From the NCBI GenBank assembly GCA_937894955.1, contig CALAXO010000162.1:1-14128 (forward strand): a stretch of 14,128 bases of DNA. Direction: 5' to 3'. Shown here one piece after another: positions 6,460 to 13,904 of this stretch. This stretch comes from an uncultured Clostridia bacterium (GTDB lineage Bacteria > Bacillota > Clostridia > Christensenellales > CAG-138). The notes under the pieces were generated by a model. It was not told where the DNA came from. It worked only from the letters and a program-made list of their open reading frames with translations, and did not search any database. The stretch's first letter is position 1; each line of letters starts with the position of its first letter. The position numbers were made by a program, and so were the translations under genes.

Positions 6460-7242
6460 GCAGCATCCTGTGTACCGCCCGTGATCATCATAAATCTTAA
6501 TGTCGTAATCGATTTGATTTCCGTCCGGAGAAATAAAACGAATTAGGCGACGACCGGTTAGACGAATCTTGATAAAGTCAACATCTTCGTGTCTGCTTAT
6601 AACTCCGGAAAACCACCGGTTAACTTGTGAACTGTCAGCGCGGTCAATAGTATCGTTGAATTCGACTTCAGTATTCCAACGCCGTGACTCCGGAGCATTG
6701 AAGCCGTTCTTGAAAGGTATAAGCTTTGCCGTTGATTCAGCGAAAACAGTTTCTGGCTCCTGAAAGACGTAATAACGCCCCTCTTGTACACTTATCTTGT
6801 ACTTCGAGCGATTACTGTTTCCGCCGCCGAGTCGGTATGTGACGTAGTACTCCTTGTTCGGTATGATACTGTTTGCGCTGTATGTACCGACTGCAAGGTT
6901 GATCTCGTTTTGGCTATCGCAAAAACGTGTATCGCGATAGTGGTTGGGCAGGTTGGTTCGGTATGACCTCATGGATGTAGCGTATGCTTTGCCATCGTAA
7001 TTGTAGAAAACAAGTTCCTGCTCATACGTGTCGTTGCTGGCATTGAACTCTGAGCAACCCGCTATATTCCACTTAAAAGTCGCCTTAGCTTCTCTTCCAT
7101 TAGCGGTTGACGAAGAAAAGTTTATTGAACCGGAAGAGGGGGTGTATGTAAGAAATGCTTCGTCGGCACGTGCGGTGCTTATGGTTGCAAAAACTGACAT
7201 ACAACCCAGGATCAGTGCCAAAATAAAGCTTTTAATCCTCAT
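6388..7242 (-). CDS. Secreted protein with C-terminal PPC-like domain, C-terminus frameshifted
   Basis: The 284-residue product has a clear signal peptide (basic start, hydrophobic core at about 5-20, likely cut after STARA at residues 23-27), so it is exported. The middle is rich in beta-type sequence with Tyr, Asn and Ser and is not recognised. From about residue 190 it resembles the bacterial pre-peptidase C-terminal (PPC) beta-sandwich: EFNDTIDRADS, then DVDFIKIRL, then YDIKIYDDHG. The last ten or so residues (NQSCAISVF) come from the wrong frame because of the 34-base duplication at 6382-6449; the ancestral form would be 302 residues ending at 6300. ATG 7242 lies inside the end of the previous gene (11-base overlap) with GGGAG just before it, so the pair is translationally coupled. 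Function is unknown. Base composition looks lower in GC than the neighbours, judged by eye. Confidence 0.75.
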   Translation of the reverse strand: MRIKSFILALILGCMSVFATISTARADEAFLTYTPSSGSINFSSSTANGREAKATFKWNIAGCSEFNASNDTYEQELVFYNYDGKAYATSMRSYRTNLPNHYRDTRFCDSQNEINLAVGTYSANSIIPNKEYYVTYRLGGGNSNRSKYKISVQEGRYYVFQEPETVFAESTAKLIPFKNGFNAPESRRWNTEVEFNDTIDRADSSQVNRWFSGVISRHEDVDFIKIRLTGRRLIRFISPDGNQIDYDIKIYDDHGRYTGCCLTSTSPVQSQYFDFNQSCAISVF

Positions 7243-8041
7243 AGGTTACTCCCGGTTCCAACGGAGAGATGATGCTTTCAGGAAGATTCGTCAGCTTCTC
7301 GACCAAACGGACTTTGTTCGATTGAAGCAGTGCCTGAGCCTGCGCACCTGTCAGAGTCAGTTTAACTCCGTATATGCGATACCTGCCTTGCTCCATTGCC
7401 GTTTTCAGAGAGATGAAATTGCTGCGAAACTCCTGCAAATCGGAAAGATCTTCCTCAAGTGCAGGATCAATTTGACCATCGATGAATGAAAGTCCGGAGG
7501 CATCAACAGGCGATGTATCTATAACCTTGCTGGAGTCATCTTCACCGGATGAAGTCTCATCAGAGACATCGTCAGCTAAATCCTGGTTGTAGTAATCTCG
7601 AATTTCCGCAACCTGCTGATCATAACTGTCCAACTCGGAACAGATGCTGTCGTAAGTGTCCGCATAACACTCGGCGGCAAGCTGCGCCGCCGTTTTGCCT
7701 TCACAGTCGAGATAACCGCCGTACATCGGGTCGTCAACACCTTCGGTTATACAGTCGTATACCTGAGTGAAGCCGCTGCAGCCGGCGAAGAGCTGCGTAA
7801 ACTCCTCCGTTGTAACACTGTCGAGCGAGACAAGAACGTTATAGGTCTTGTTCGGGTTGCTGCTGAATTCGTTGTAATACGACTGCACATATTCAATGCG
7901 ATCCTGCGTGCTTTGGAGCATGTATTCTTCCGCACTCAGGGGTCTTGTTACCGCTTTTGTGAGGAAGAACACGCCGACTGCCAATGCCGCCGTAAGCACA
8001 ACGGCAAGGGCTGAAATGAGAATTTTGCGTTTTGATTTCAT
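7232..8041 (-). CDS. Membrane-anchored protein of unknown function
   Basis: I do not recognise this 269-residue protein. It starts with MKSKRK and a hydrophobic segment at about residues 7-27, giving one N-terminal membrane anchor with the rest outside. The body is acidic and Tyr-rich, has four cysteines in the first half that could form disulfides outside the cell, and an acidic Ser/Asp linker (SDETSSGEDDSS) in the middle. The start is set at ATG 8041 rather than further upstream because AGGAGG (8056-8051) lies nine bases before it and the hydrophobic anchor follows immediately. Its 3' end overlaps the secreted PPC-like gene by 11 bases, so the two are expected to be made together and may form one surface-exposed system. 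Confidence 0.75.
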   Translation of the reverse strand: MKSKRKILISALAVVLTAALAVGVFFLTKAVTRPLSAEEYMLQSTQDRIEYVQSYYNEFSSNPNKTYNVLVSLDSVTTEEFTQLFAGCSGFTQVYDCITEGVDDPMYGGYLDCEGKTAAQLAAECYADTYDSICSELDSYDQQVAEIRDYYNQDLADDVSDETSSGEDDSSKVIDTSPVDASGLSFIDGQIDPALEEDLSDLQEFRSNFISLKTAMEQGRYRIYGVKLTLTGAQAQALLQSNKVRLVEKLTNLPESIISPLEPGVTYED

Positions 8042-8173
8042 AAGATTTAACCTCCTGTCATGAAATCGTCGAGCGGGGGAAAAAAATGCCGTGAGCGGAC
8101 AACCGGAAGATTGTTCGGCGGTAAACACGAAATTACGCGGAGAAAATCAAATGCGCTGTCCTTGCTCCTTCTC

Positions 8174-8203
8174 AGTATACCACATATATCCGATATTTGA
8201 CAA
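8174..8203 (-). promoter_or_regulatory. Promoter of the minus-strand membrane/secreted pair
   Basis: On the minus strand TTGTCA (8203-8198) and TATACT (8179-8174) are 18 bases apart, with an extended -10 TGG directly before TATACT. Transcription would start near 8167, leaving an unusually long leader of about 125 bases before the ATG at 8041. That leader contains a seven-T run (8083-8089 on the + strand as A) after a small GC stem, but I cannot support an attenuator from it. Confidence 0.7.
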
Positions 8204-8271
8204 CAAAAAACAAGGCATTAATAAAATATATTTACTGCACAACAGAGATATTTCAACGGATATTAAAACGC

Positions 8272-8313
8272 CAAAAAGAAAAATCACCGCAAACATGATT
8301 CTGCCTGCGGCGA
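8272..8313 (-). terminator. Terminator of the ABC exporter operon
   Basis: On the minus strand an eight-base stem (8313-8306 with 8291-8284, one G-U pair) is followed by TTTTTCTTTTT. It lies 36 bases after the stop of the second exporter gene. The loop carries GCAGAATCATG, as in the terminator at 6216-6254. Confidence 0.85.
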
Positions 8314-8348
8314 AAATATCAAAAGCAAAAAAAGCGGAACAATCATTT

Positions 8349-10169
8349 TCAGCGGGCAAACTGACTCTCGTAAAGTTTTTTATAAAAACCGTCGGCGCGG
8401 AGCAATTCATCATGAGTTCCGCTTTCAACTATGCGCCCGCTGCGCATAACAAGGATAATATCCGCCTCGCGAACGGTTGAAAGCCTGTGCGCAACGATAA
8501 AGCTTGTTCGGCCGTGCATAAGCTTTGCAAAAGCATCCTGAACGAGAAGCTCCGTGCGCGTATCAATGGAAGAGGTAGCCTCGTCAAGAATCAGCATCGG
8601 GGGATTCAAAAGCATAACGCGCGCAATGCAGAGGAGCTGCTTTTGCCCTTGGGAAAGGCTGCCGCCCGCTTCGTCAAGTACGGTGTCGTAACCTTTCGGA
8701 AGACGCATTATGAACCCGTGCGCGTGACAGGCCTTTGCGGCGGCGATGATTTCGTTTTCCGCTGCCTGCGGCCTGCCCATTGCGATGTTTTGCCGAACGG
8801 TTCCCGCCTGAAGCCATGTTTCCTGAAGAACCATGCCGAATTTTTTGCGCAGCTCATGGCGGGGCATGGAACGGGTTTCCACTCCGTCAATAAGAATTTC
8901 ACCTGAGTTAACGTCATAGAAACGCATGAGCAGGTTTATAAGCGTCGTTTTGCCGCAGCCCGTGGGGCCGACGATTGCAACGCGCATGCCGCTTTTCACC
9001 TCGAGCGAAAAATCGCGGATCAGCTCCGTGCCGGGCGTGTAGGAAAAACAAACGTTGCGGAAGCTGATATTGCCGGTGCTTTCAGCCTTTTCATTGCGTT
9101 GAGCAGGGTTCGGCGCAGCGGCGGCATCGACTTCCGCAGGGGTGTTGATAAGCTCAAACAGCCCTGCCGCACAGGCAAACGCGCCCTGCAATTCCGTAAT
9201 GACTCCGGAAATTTCGTTGAACGGCTTTGTGTACTGGTTGGCATAGCTTAAAAAAGCGGAAAGTCCGCCGACGGTCAGCCCGCCCGCAAGCACGGAGAAT
9301 GCGCCGGAAACGGCAACACCTGCATAGATAACGGCGTTCACAAAGCGCGTGCACGGATTTGTGAGAGAGGAAAAGAATACGGCACGGAGAGAAAACTTTT
9401 GCAGCTTCTCGTTAACTGCATTAAAGCGTTCTTCGGCGCGGGTTTCGTAAGAAAATGCACGGATGAGCTTTTGTTCGCCGATGAATTCATCGATCAGCGC
9501 AGTTTGCTCCCCGCGGGTCTCGTTTTGTTTGCGGAACATGGAGTAGGTTCGCTTGGAAATAAAGCTTGCGACCGCAAGCGAAAGCGGTGTTACGGCAACA
9601 ACAACGAGGGTTATCAGCGGGTTGACGGTGAGCATGAACACGAGTGTGCCGATAATGGTCATAATCCCTGTGAACAATTGGGAAAAGCCCATCAAAAGCC
9701 CATCCGCAAGCTGATCGGCATCGCTGAGCATACGGCTCACGGTTTCGCCCGCCGGGTGTGAATCGAAATAGGCGAGGGGCAGTTTTTGAACGCGGCGAAA
9801 CGCTTCGGCACGGATATCGCGAACGCAGCCGTAAGTTATGCTGTTATTGCAAAGGCTCACAAGCCATTGAGCGAGTGCAGCTCCCGCCGCAGCCGCACCG
9901 AGTTTCAGCAAAAGCGGTGCGATTTCGGCAAAGTCAACCCTTCCCGCGCCGATGATGCAGTCAATAATTTTTCCGGCGAGAACGGGGATCAGAAGAGTTA
10001 AAAACACATACACGAGCGAAAGTCCGAGTGAAAGCGCGAATTTAAAACGATAAGGTTTCAGTCGGCGCAAAAGCTCCGCAGCGGTGCCGCGCCCAACCGA
10101 ATCAAGTGTAAAACGTAATTTTTTCGAGTGCGCAGATTTTGTTTTTTCGTTAAAACCGTTTTTGCTCAT
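8349..10169 (-). CDS. ABC exporter subunit with canonical ATPase site (TM288-like half)
   Basis: This 606-residue half-transporter has a six-helix membrane domain (about residues 35-340) fused to a nucleotide-binding domain. Walker A is GPTGCGKTT (401-409), the signature is LSQGQ (505-509), Walker B is LILDEATSS with catalytic Glu530, and the H-loop His is 561 (AHR). The signature lacks the usual first Gly of LSGGQ, as in TM288-type subunits, so together with its partner's altered Walker B it would form the non-hydrolytic site. Its start ATGA overlaps the stop of the partner gene, with GGAGG about nine bases before. It should work only as a heterodimer that exports a drug, lipid or peptide; the substrate cannot be read from the sequence. 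Confidence 0.95.
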   Translation of the reverse strand: MSKNGFNEKTKSAHSKKLRFTLDSVGRGTAAELLRRLKPYRFKFALSLGLSLVYVFLTLLIPVLAGKIIDCIIGAGRVDFAEIAPLLLKLGAAAAGAALAQWLVSLCNNSITYGCVRDIRAEAFRRVQKLPLAYFDSHPAGETVSRMLSDADQLADGLLMGFSQLFTGIMTIIGTLVFMLTVNPLITLVVVAVTPLSLAVASFISKRTYSMFRKQNETRGEQTALIDEFIGEQKLIRAFSYETRAEERFNAVNEKLQKFSLRAVFFSSLTNPCTRFVNAVIYAGVAVSGAFSVLAGGLTVGGLSAFLSYANQYTKPFNEISGVITELQGAFACAAGLFELINTPAEVDAAAAPNPAQRNEKAESTGNISFRNVCFSYTPGTELIRDFSLEVKSGMRVAIVGPTGCGKTTLINLLMRFYDVNSGEILIDGVETRSMPRHELRKKFGMVLQETWLQAGTVRQNIAMGRPQAAENEIIAAAKACHAHGFIMRLPKGYDTVLDEAGGSLSQGQKQLLCIARVMLLNPPMLILDEATSSIDTRTELLVQDAFAKLMHGRTSFIVAHRLSTVREADIILVMRSGRIVESGTHDELLRADGFYKKLYESQFAR

Positions 10170-11935
10170 TTTGCCGCACCTCCTTCGGGTGTATTGTTCG
10201 GAACGTTAAGCTTTGCCGCCTCGTCAGGGAACTGGGAGGCATAAATTTCGCGGTAAACGGCGCAATTGCGCAAGAGCTCTTCATGCGTGCCATGTCCGAC
10301 GGCGCGCCCTTCATCCAGAACGATTATGAAATCCGCAAACATTACCGAGGCCGCGCGTTGGGACACGATGAAGGTCGTCGGCGCGGGGGAAAGTTTCCGA
10401 ATTGCGGCGCGGAGTTTTGCATCCGTTGCAAAATCCAGCGCGGAAGCACTGTCGTCAAGGATTAAGATCCTTCCGCCGTGGACAAGGGCGCGTGCAATGG
10501 ACAGCCTTTGTTTTTGCCCGCCGGAAAAATTGCTGCCGCCGCGCAAAACGGGTTCATCGATGCCTTGCGGTTTTGTGCGGACGATTTCCGCCGCCTGAGC
10601 GGTTTCCAGCGCCGCAAAAAGCTCCGCTTCGGAGGCATTCGGATTGCCCATTAAAAGATTGCTGCGAATCGTGCCCTCGAAAAGCACTGCTTTTTGAGGA
10701 ACAACGGAAACTGCGGAGAGCAGCGCGGCGCGGTCGTAATCATCCGCATTCACGCCGTCAATAAGCACCTGCCCCTTTGCTGCGCTGTAAAAATTCGGAA
10801 CAAGGTTCACAAGCGTGCTTTTTCCGCTGCCGGTGCCGCCGATAATGCCCACGGTCTGCCCGGGCTTTGCAAAAAAGCTTATGTCGAACAGAGCTTCCGC
10901 TCCGGCGTTTTTGTATTCGAACGATACGTTTTTAAATTCCACACTTCCGCAGGGCGAACCGTTCGCAGGCAGCTTTTTTCCGCCGTGTGCGCCGCTGTCA
11001 AGCTGCATGACTGCCGCAACTCTGTCCGCACAGGCGAGGGATTTTGTGATGGTTATGAACAAATTGGCCATTTTTATCAGTTCAACAAGAATTTGCGCCA
11101 TAAGATTATACAGCGCAACGACCTGCCCCTGAGTCAAAGAGCCGGAAGCGACTCGAATTGCACCGCTTTGCAAAAGAATTATAACAGCGGCATTAATAAT
11201 TATCAGTGTGAGAGGGTTCATCAGCGCGGAGAGTTTGCCCGCGTTGATTTGAAGGCCGAGAAGCTTTTCGCTTCGCCGGTCAAACGTCCGAATCTGCTCT
11301 TCCTCACGGCAAAAGGCACGCAGAACACGAACGCCCGCAAGGTTTTCGCGCACGGTGCCGGTCACGCCGTCCAACTCCGCCTGAACTTTTCGGTATTTCG
11401 GGATGGATGCCAGCATGATCGAAAAAACAACGGCGCAAAGCAGCACTATAACGCCCGCAAAAATGAGTGCGCAGCGTGTGTCGATTGTGAACGCCATTAT
11501 CATTGCACCGAAAACAACAAACGGGGAGCGAAGAAGCAGGCGCAGAGAAAGGTTGACGCCCGTTTGAATCTGGTTGATATCGCTTGTCATGCGCGTTATC
11601 AGTCCGGAAACGCCGAGAGTATCGAGTACGGTGTAGGAAAAACTCTGAATTTTTTTCAGCAGCGCGGCGCGAAGGTCGGTGCAGAAGCCGATTGCAGCCT
11701 TTGCCGCGAAAAATTGTGCCGTTACGGAACAGAGCAGACCGACTGCCGCAAGTGCCGGAAGCAAAAGCCCCATGCTGATAATAAAACTTTTGCTTTTGCC
11801 GTCAATGCCGTTGTCAATAATTGCAGCAACGATAAGCGGCACAAAAAGTTCAAAGGTCGCTTCCAAAAGTTTGAAAAGCGGAGCCGAAATGCATTCCTTT
11901 CGGAATTTTTTCATGTATATCAAAAGTTTCTTCAT
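10166..11935 (-). CDS. ABC exporter subunit with degenerate ATPase site (TM287-like half)
   Basis: This 589-residue partner has six membrane helices and then an ATPase domain. Walker A is GGTGSGKST (366-374) and the signature is a complete FSGGQ (470-474). The Walker B glutamate is replaced by Asp495 (LILDDSAS) and the H-loop histidine by Gln526 (VSQR). Such changes mark the degenerate-site subunit of heterodimeric exporters; the ending (REIYASQF) also matches the TM287 type as I recall it. The start is ATG 11935, with AGGTGG (11949-11944) eight bases before it, not the longer in-frame extension that lacks such a site. It is the first gene of a two-gene operon and ends in a four-base ATGA overlap with the second. 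No regulator gene is adjacent. Confidence 0.95.
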   Translation of the reverse strand: MKKLLIYMKKFRKECISAPLFKLLEATFELFVPLIVAAIIDNGIDGKSKSFIISMGLLLPALAAVGLLCSVTAQFFAAKAAIGFCTDLRAALLKKIQSFSYTVLDTLGVSGLITRMTSDINQIQTGVNLSLRLLLRSPFVVFGAMIMAFTIDTRCALIFAGVIVLLCAVVFSIMLASIPKYRKVQAELDGVTGTVRENLAGVRVLRAFCREEEQIRTFDRRSEKLLGLQINAGKLSALMNPLTLIIINAAVIILLQSGAIRVASGSLTQGQVVALYNLMAQILVELIKMANLFITITKSLACADRVAAVMQLDSGAHGGKKLPANGSPCGSVEFKNVSFEYKNAGAEALFDISFFAKPGQTVGIIGGTGSGKSTLVNLVPNFYSAAKGQVLIDGVNADDYDRAALLSAVSVVPQKAVLFEGTIRSNLLMGNPNASEAELFAALETAQAAEIVRTKPQGIDEPVLRGGSNFSGGQKQRLSIARALVHGGRILILDDSASALDFATDAKLRAAIRKLSPAPTTFIVSQRAASVMFADFIIVLDEGRAVGHGTHEELLRNCAVYREIYASQFPDEAAKLNVPNNTPEGGAAK

Positions 11936-12039
11936 TTTTACTTCCACCTTTGCGGCCGGCCTTTGCGGGAGGCGGTGCATCCCGACGGCACAACGCGGCT
12001 GCATTTGTCCGTACGGCGAAATTGTGCCTTATTTGAAAC

Positions 12040-12068
12040 ATTATACAGCAAAATCAAGGCTGTTTCCA
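12040..12068 (-). promoter_or_regulatory. Promoter of the ABC exporter operon
   Basis: On the minus strand a perfect TATAAT (12045-12040) is preceded, after 17 bases, by TGGAAA (12068-12063), a 4/6 match to the -35 consensus. The leader to ATG 11935 is about 100 bases. The weak -35 leaves room for an activator. Confidence 0.65.
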
Positions 12069-12130
12069 TATAGAATGAGGCAATGCCGCAAGATAAATTC
12101 AATTCGTGCGGAAATAGACAAAATTAAGCC

Positions 12131-12159
12131 TTGCGAATGCTGTAAATAACCAATATAAT
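12131..12159 (+). promoter_or_regulatory. Promoter of the lipoprotein gene
   Basis: TTGCGA (12131-12136) and a perfect TATAAT (12154-12159) are 17 bases apart. It diverges from the exporter promoter, with about 60 bases between the two -35 boxes, so a shared regulator could bind between them. Confidence 0.7.
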
Positions 12160-12166
12160 ATTAACA

Positions 12167-12208
12167 GGGAAAGATAATCGGGGCGGCTGCATCGAAACGG
12201 GCTTTCCC
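12167..12208 (+). promoter_or_regulatory. 5'-terminal stem-loop of the lipoprotein mRNA
   Basis: GGGAAAG (12167-12173) pairs perfectly with CTTTCCC (12202-12208) around a 28-base loop. The stem begins at the predicted transcription start (about 12166), and no T-run follows. It resembles in position the stem at the 5' end of the glm operon mRNA. A stabilising or regulatory role is inferred. Confidence 0.4.
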
Positions 12209-12241
12209 GCAGGAATAACGAAAACGGAAAGGATGAACTGA

Positions 12242-13039
12242 ATGGTAAAGGAACACAAAAAACACGGACGGCGGGTGCTGTGCATTTTCACGGCGGCGGT
12301 GATTGCGGCGGTTTCAATGCTTTGCTTTGCGGGCTGCGGCTCAAAATCAACCGAGGAAAAGACGGTTTCGGGAATTATCACTGTTATTGCCGACGAAAAG
12401 TACACTTTGCAGCCCGGGACGATTGAAAGCACCGAAAAGCAATTTCCCGGCGGAATGAATGACGGATCCCGCCGTGACGGTTTGGCTCCGGCCGCACCGA
12501 ACAACAACGGTAAAATTTCGGATAATGACGGCACCGAACCGGCCGACAACGGTGCGAAAGATGCAAATACAAACGATAAGAACAATACAGGCAAACAGAG
12601 TGAAGACAATCCGCCGGAAGGCAGCCCGCAGGAAGGCAATCCTCCGGAAGGGAATCCCGGTTCGGGCATGAACCCGGGCGGCAGCAAAATAAGCTTCACC
12701 GAAAACGGTGAAGCGGCGATTGAATTCACCGTTTCGGCGGGCGCATACATTGTGAGCGGCACGGAATTCGTTTCGGCGGACAAACTTGCAGTCGGCAGCA
12801 TTGTGACCGTTCGATTGAACGAAAAAAACGAAGCGCAGGCGATTATAATTTGCAGCGCCGAGGCGGGCGGCGCGGATGCGCCGATTCCGAACGATCCGAA
12901 CGGACAAAAAAATACAGCGGCTCCGAACACACCGACGGTGAGCGATGAACCGACGGTGAGCGATGAGCCGACGGTGAGCGATGAGCCGAGTTCCGAGCCG
13001 AACACAACGAACACCGGCTCGGTCAGAGAGAAAAACTGA
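12242..13039 (+). CDS. Lipoprotein with split DUF5666-like domain and low-complexity regions
   Basis: The 265-residue product has a basic start, a hydrophobic segment (12-30) and a lipobox-like FAGC with Cys32, so it should be lipidated and held on the outer face of the membrane. Residues 42-58 (VSGIITVIADEKYTLQPG region) and about 150-203 (EFTVSAGAYIVSG, then LAVGSIVTVRLNE) read like the two halves of a DUF5666-type beta domain. They are parted by about 90 residues rich in Asn, Gly, Pro, Glu and Asp, including several PPEGNP-like units. The C-terminal tail contains three PTVSDE repeats (residues 231-248). AAGGA (12229-12233) is eight bases before ATG. It stands alone, between the divergent exporter and a two-way terminator. 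Function is unknown; a cell-wall or ligand-binding role would be a guess. Confidence 0.8.
   Translation: MVKEHKKHGRRVLCIFTAAVIAAVSMLCFAGCGSKSTEEKTVSGIITVIADEKYTLQPGTIESTEKQFPGGMNDGSRRDGLAPAAPNNNGKISDNDGTEPADNGAKDANTNDKNNTGKQSEDNPPEGSPQEGNPPEGNPGSGMNPGGSKISFTENGEAAIEFTVSAGAYIVSGTEFVSADKLAVGSIVTVRLNEKNEAQAIIICSAEAGGADAPIPNDPNGQKNTAAPNTPTVSDEPTVSDEPTVSDEPSSEPNTTNTGSVREKN
12932..12985 (+). repeat. Three 18-base tandem repeats in the lipoprotein tail
   Basis: Three consecutive copies of CCGACGGTGAGCGATGAR (12932-12949, 12950-12967, 12968-12985) differ only at the last base of the first. Each encodes PTVSDE, so copy-number changes keep the frame and merely lengthen or shorten the surface tail. Confidence 0.95.
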
Positions 13040-13079
13040 TTTTAAAATATATTTCTTCATGCCTCCTACAACATAGACT

Positions 13080-13108
13080 AAAGAGCCTGCCGAAAAGCAG
13101 GCTCTTTT
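13080..13108. terminator. Two-way terminator between the lipoprotein and the nucleosidase gene
   Basis: A perfect 11-bp stem AAAGAGCCTGC (13080-13090) with GCAGGCTCTTT (13097-13107) closes a loop CGAAAA. T-rich flanks occur on both strands, so it ends both the + strand lipoprotein transcript and the converging minus-strand transcript. Confidence 0.9.
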
Positions 13109-13137
13109 CCGAATCCCGTGCGTGCTGAAGCTTTTGA

Positions 13138-13839
13138 TTACAGCTCATTAAGCATTGCGCAAACAAAATCCTTTGCAATTTCGGAAGCGCGGGCACAGTT
13201 TTCTTCAAATGTGCCGACGCCGCTGTGTTTTGCGGTGTCCGTGATGCAGCGCACCGCGATGAAGCGAACGCCGTTTAAATAGCAGACATGAGCAATTGCA
13301 GCGGATTCCATATCAACCGCAAGCGGTGCAAGGCGGGAATTAATATCTGTACGTCCCTCATCGGCAATAAACGATTCGCCTGTTGCAGTGCGCCCGAAAA
13401 ATATCCGCTGTCCGCGTTCGGCAAGGGGTTTTGCTGCGGCTTTAGCTGCCGAAACAAGCTCCGATGAGGCGGGGAAGAACTGTGTTTTCATAAACGGGTG
13501 ATAATCGGTCAAAATGCGTTCGTGAACATCGTGATAACAGGCTTCGGCTGCAACAACGGTGTCGAACAGTTGAAGCTCTTCCGCCATTCCGCCGGAGGCT
13601 CCCGCGCTGATGACGGTATCCGCACCGCAACAGTCTATCATGATTTGCGCGGCTGCGGCGGCATTAACTTTGCAAACGCCGCAATAAACAGCCGCGACGT
13701 CAAACCCGTTCAGCCTGCCCTCGTGAATGCGCAGCATTGCCCGTTCGGAAATTGTCGGGTTTTCGATCAACGGAAGAAAGGGAGCAAGTTCACGCTCGCT
13801 CGCACAGATAATTGCAATCTTTTTGAATTCGGATTTCAT
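13138..13839 (-). CDS. mtnN: 5'-methylthioadenosine/S-adenosylhomocysteine nucleosidase
   Basis: This 233-residue cytoplasmic enzyme (EC 3.2.2.9 family) cleaves adenine from methylthioadenosine and S-adenosylhomocysteine, by-products of SAM use. Family residues are present: the N-terminal acid Glu17 (CASEREL), the glycine-rich SAGASGG, Glu178 in VDMESAAIAHVC (ribose binding) and the proton-donor Asp201 in CITDTAK. The length matches the family (about 230). A GAGGT site precedes ATG 13839 by seven to eight bases. The serine in DMESAA and the CITDTAK motif differ slightly from the E. coli protein (EMEGAA, ISD), so a related nucleosidase specificity is possible. It follows a partial gene by 65 AT-rich bases with no terminator between, so the two may share a transcript. 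Confidence 0.92.
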   Translation of the reverse strand: MKSEFKKIAIICASERELAPFLPLIENPTISERAMLRIHEGRLNGFDVAAVYCGVCKVNAAAAAQIMIDCCGADTVISAGASGGMAEELQLFDTVVAAEACYHDVHERILTDYHPFMKTQFFPASSELVSAAKAAAKPLAERGQRIFFGRTATGESFIADEGRTDINSRLAPLAVDMESAAIAHVCYLNGVRFIAVRCITDTAKHSGVGTFEENCARASEIAKDFVCAMLNEL

Positions 13840-13904
13840 AATTATAACCTCATTTTATAAATTACTTTAAATTAAATATTACACAAAAAGATATATTTTA
13901 CGGG

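Noticed and set aside
8042..8167. An attenuator or riboswitch in the long leader of the minus-strand membrane-protein gene
   Set aside because: The only stems before the seven-T run are three to four base pairs long or need large bulges, and no known riboswitch core was recognised.
10694..12073. A 459-codon open frame on the + strand opposite the first exporter gene
   Set aside because: The minus-strand frame has complete Walker and signature motifs. The + strand translation is Lys/Arg/Asn/Cys-rich with no recognisable domain or ribosome site.
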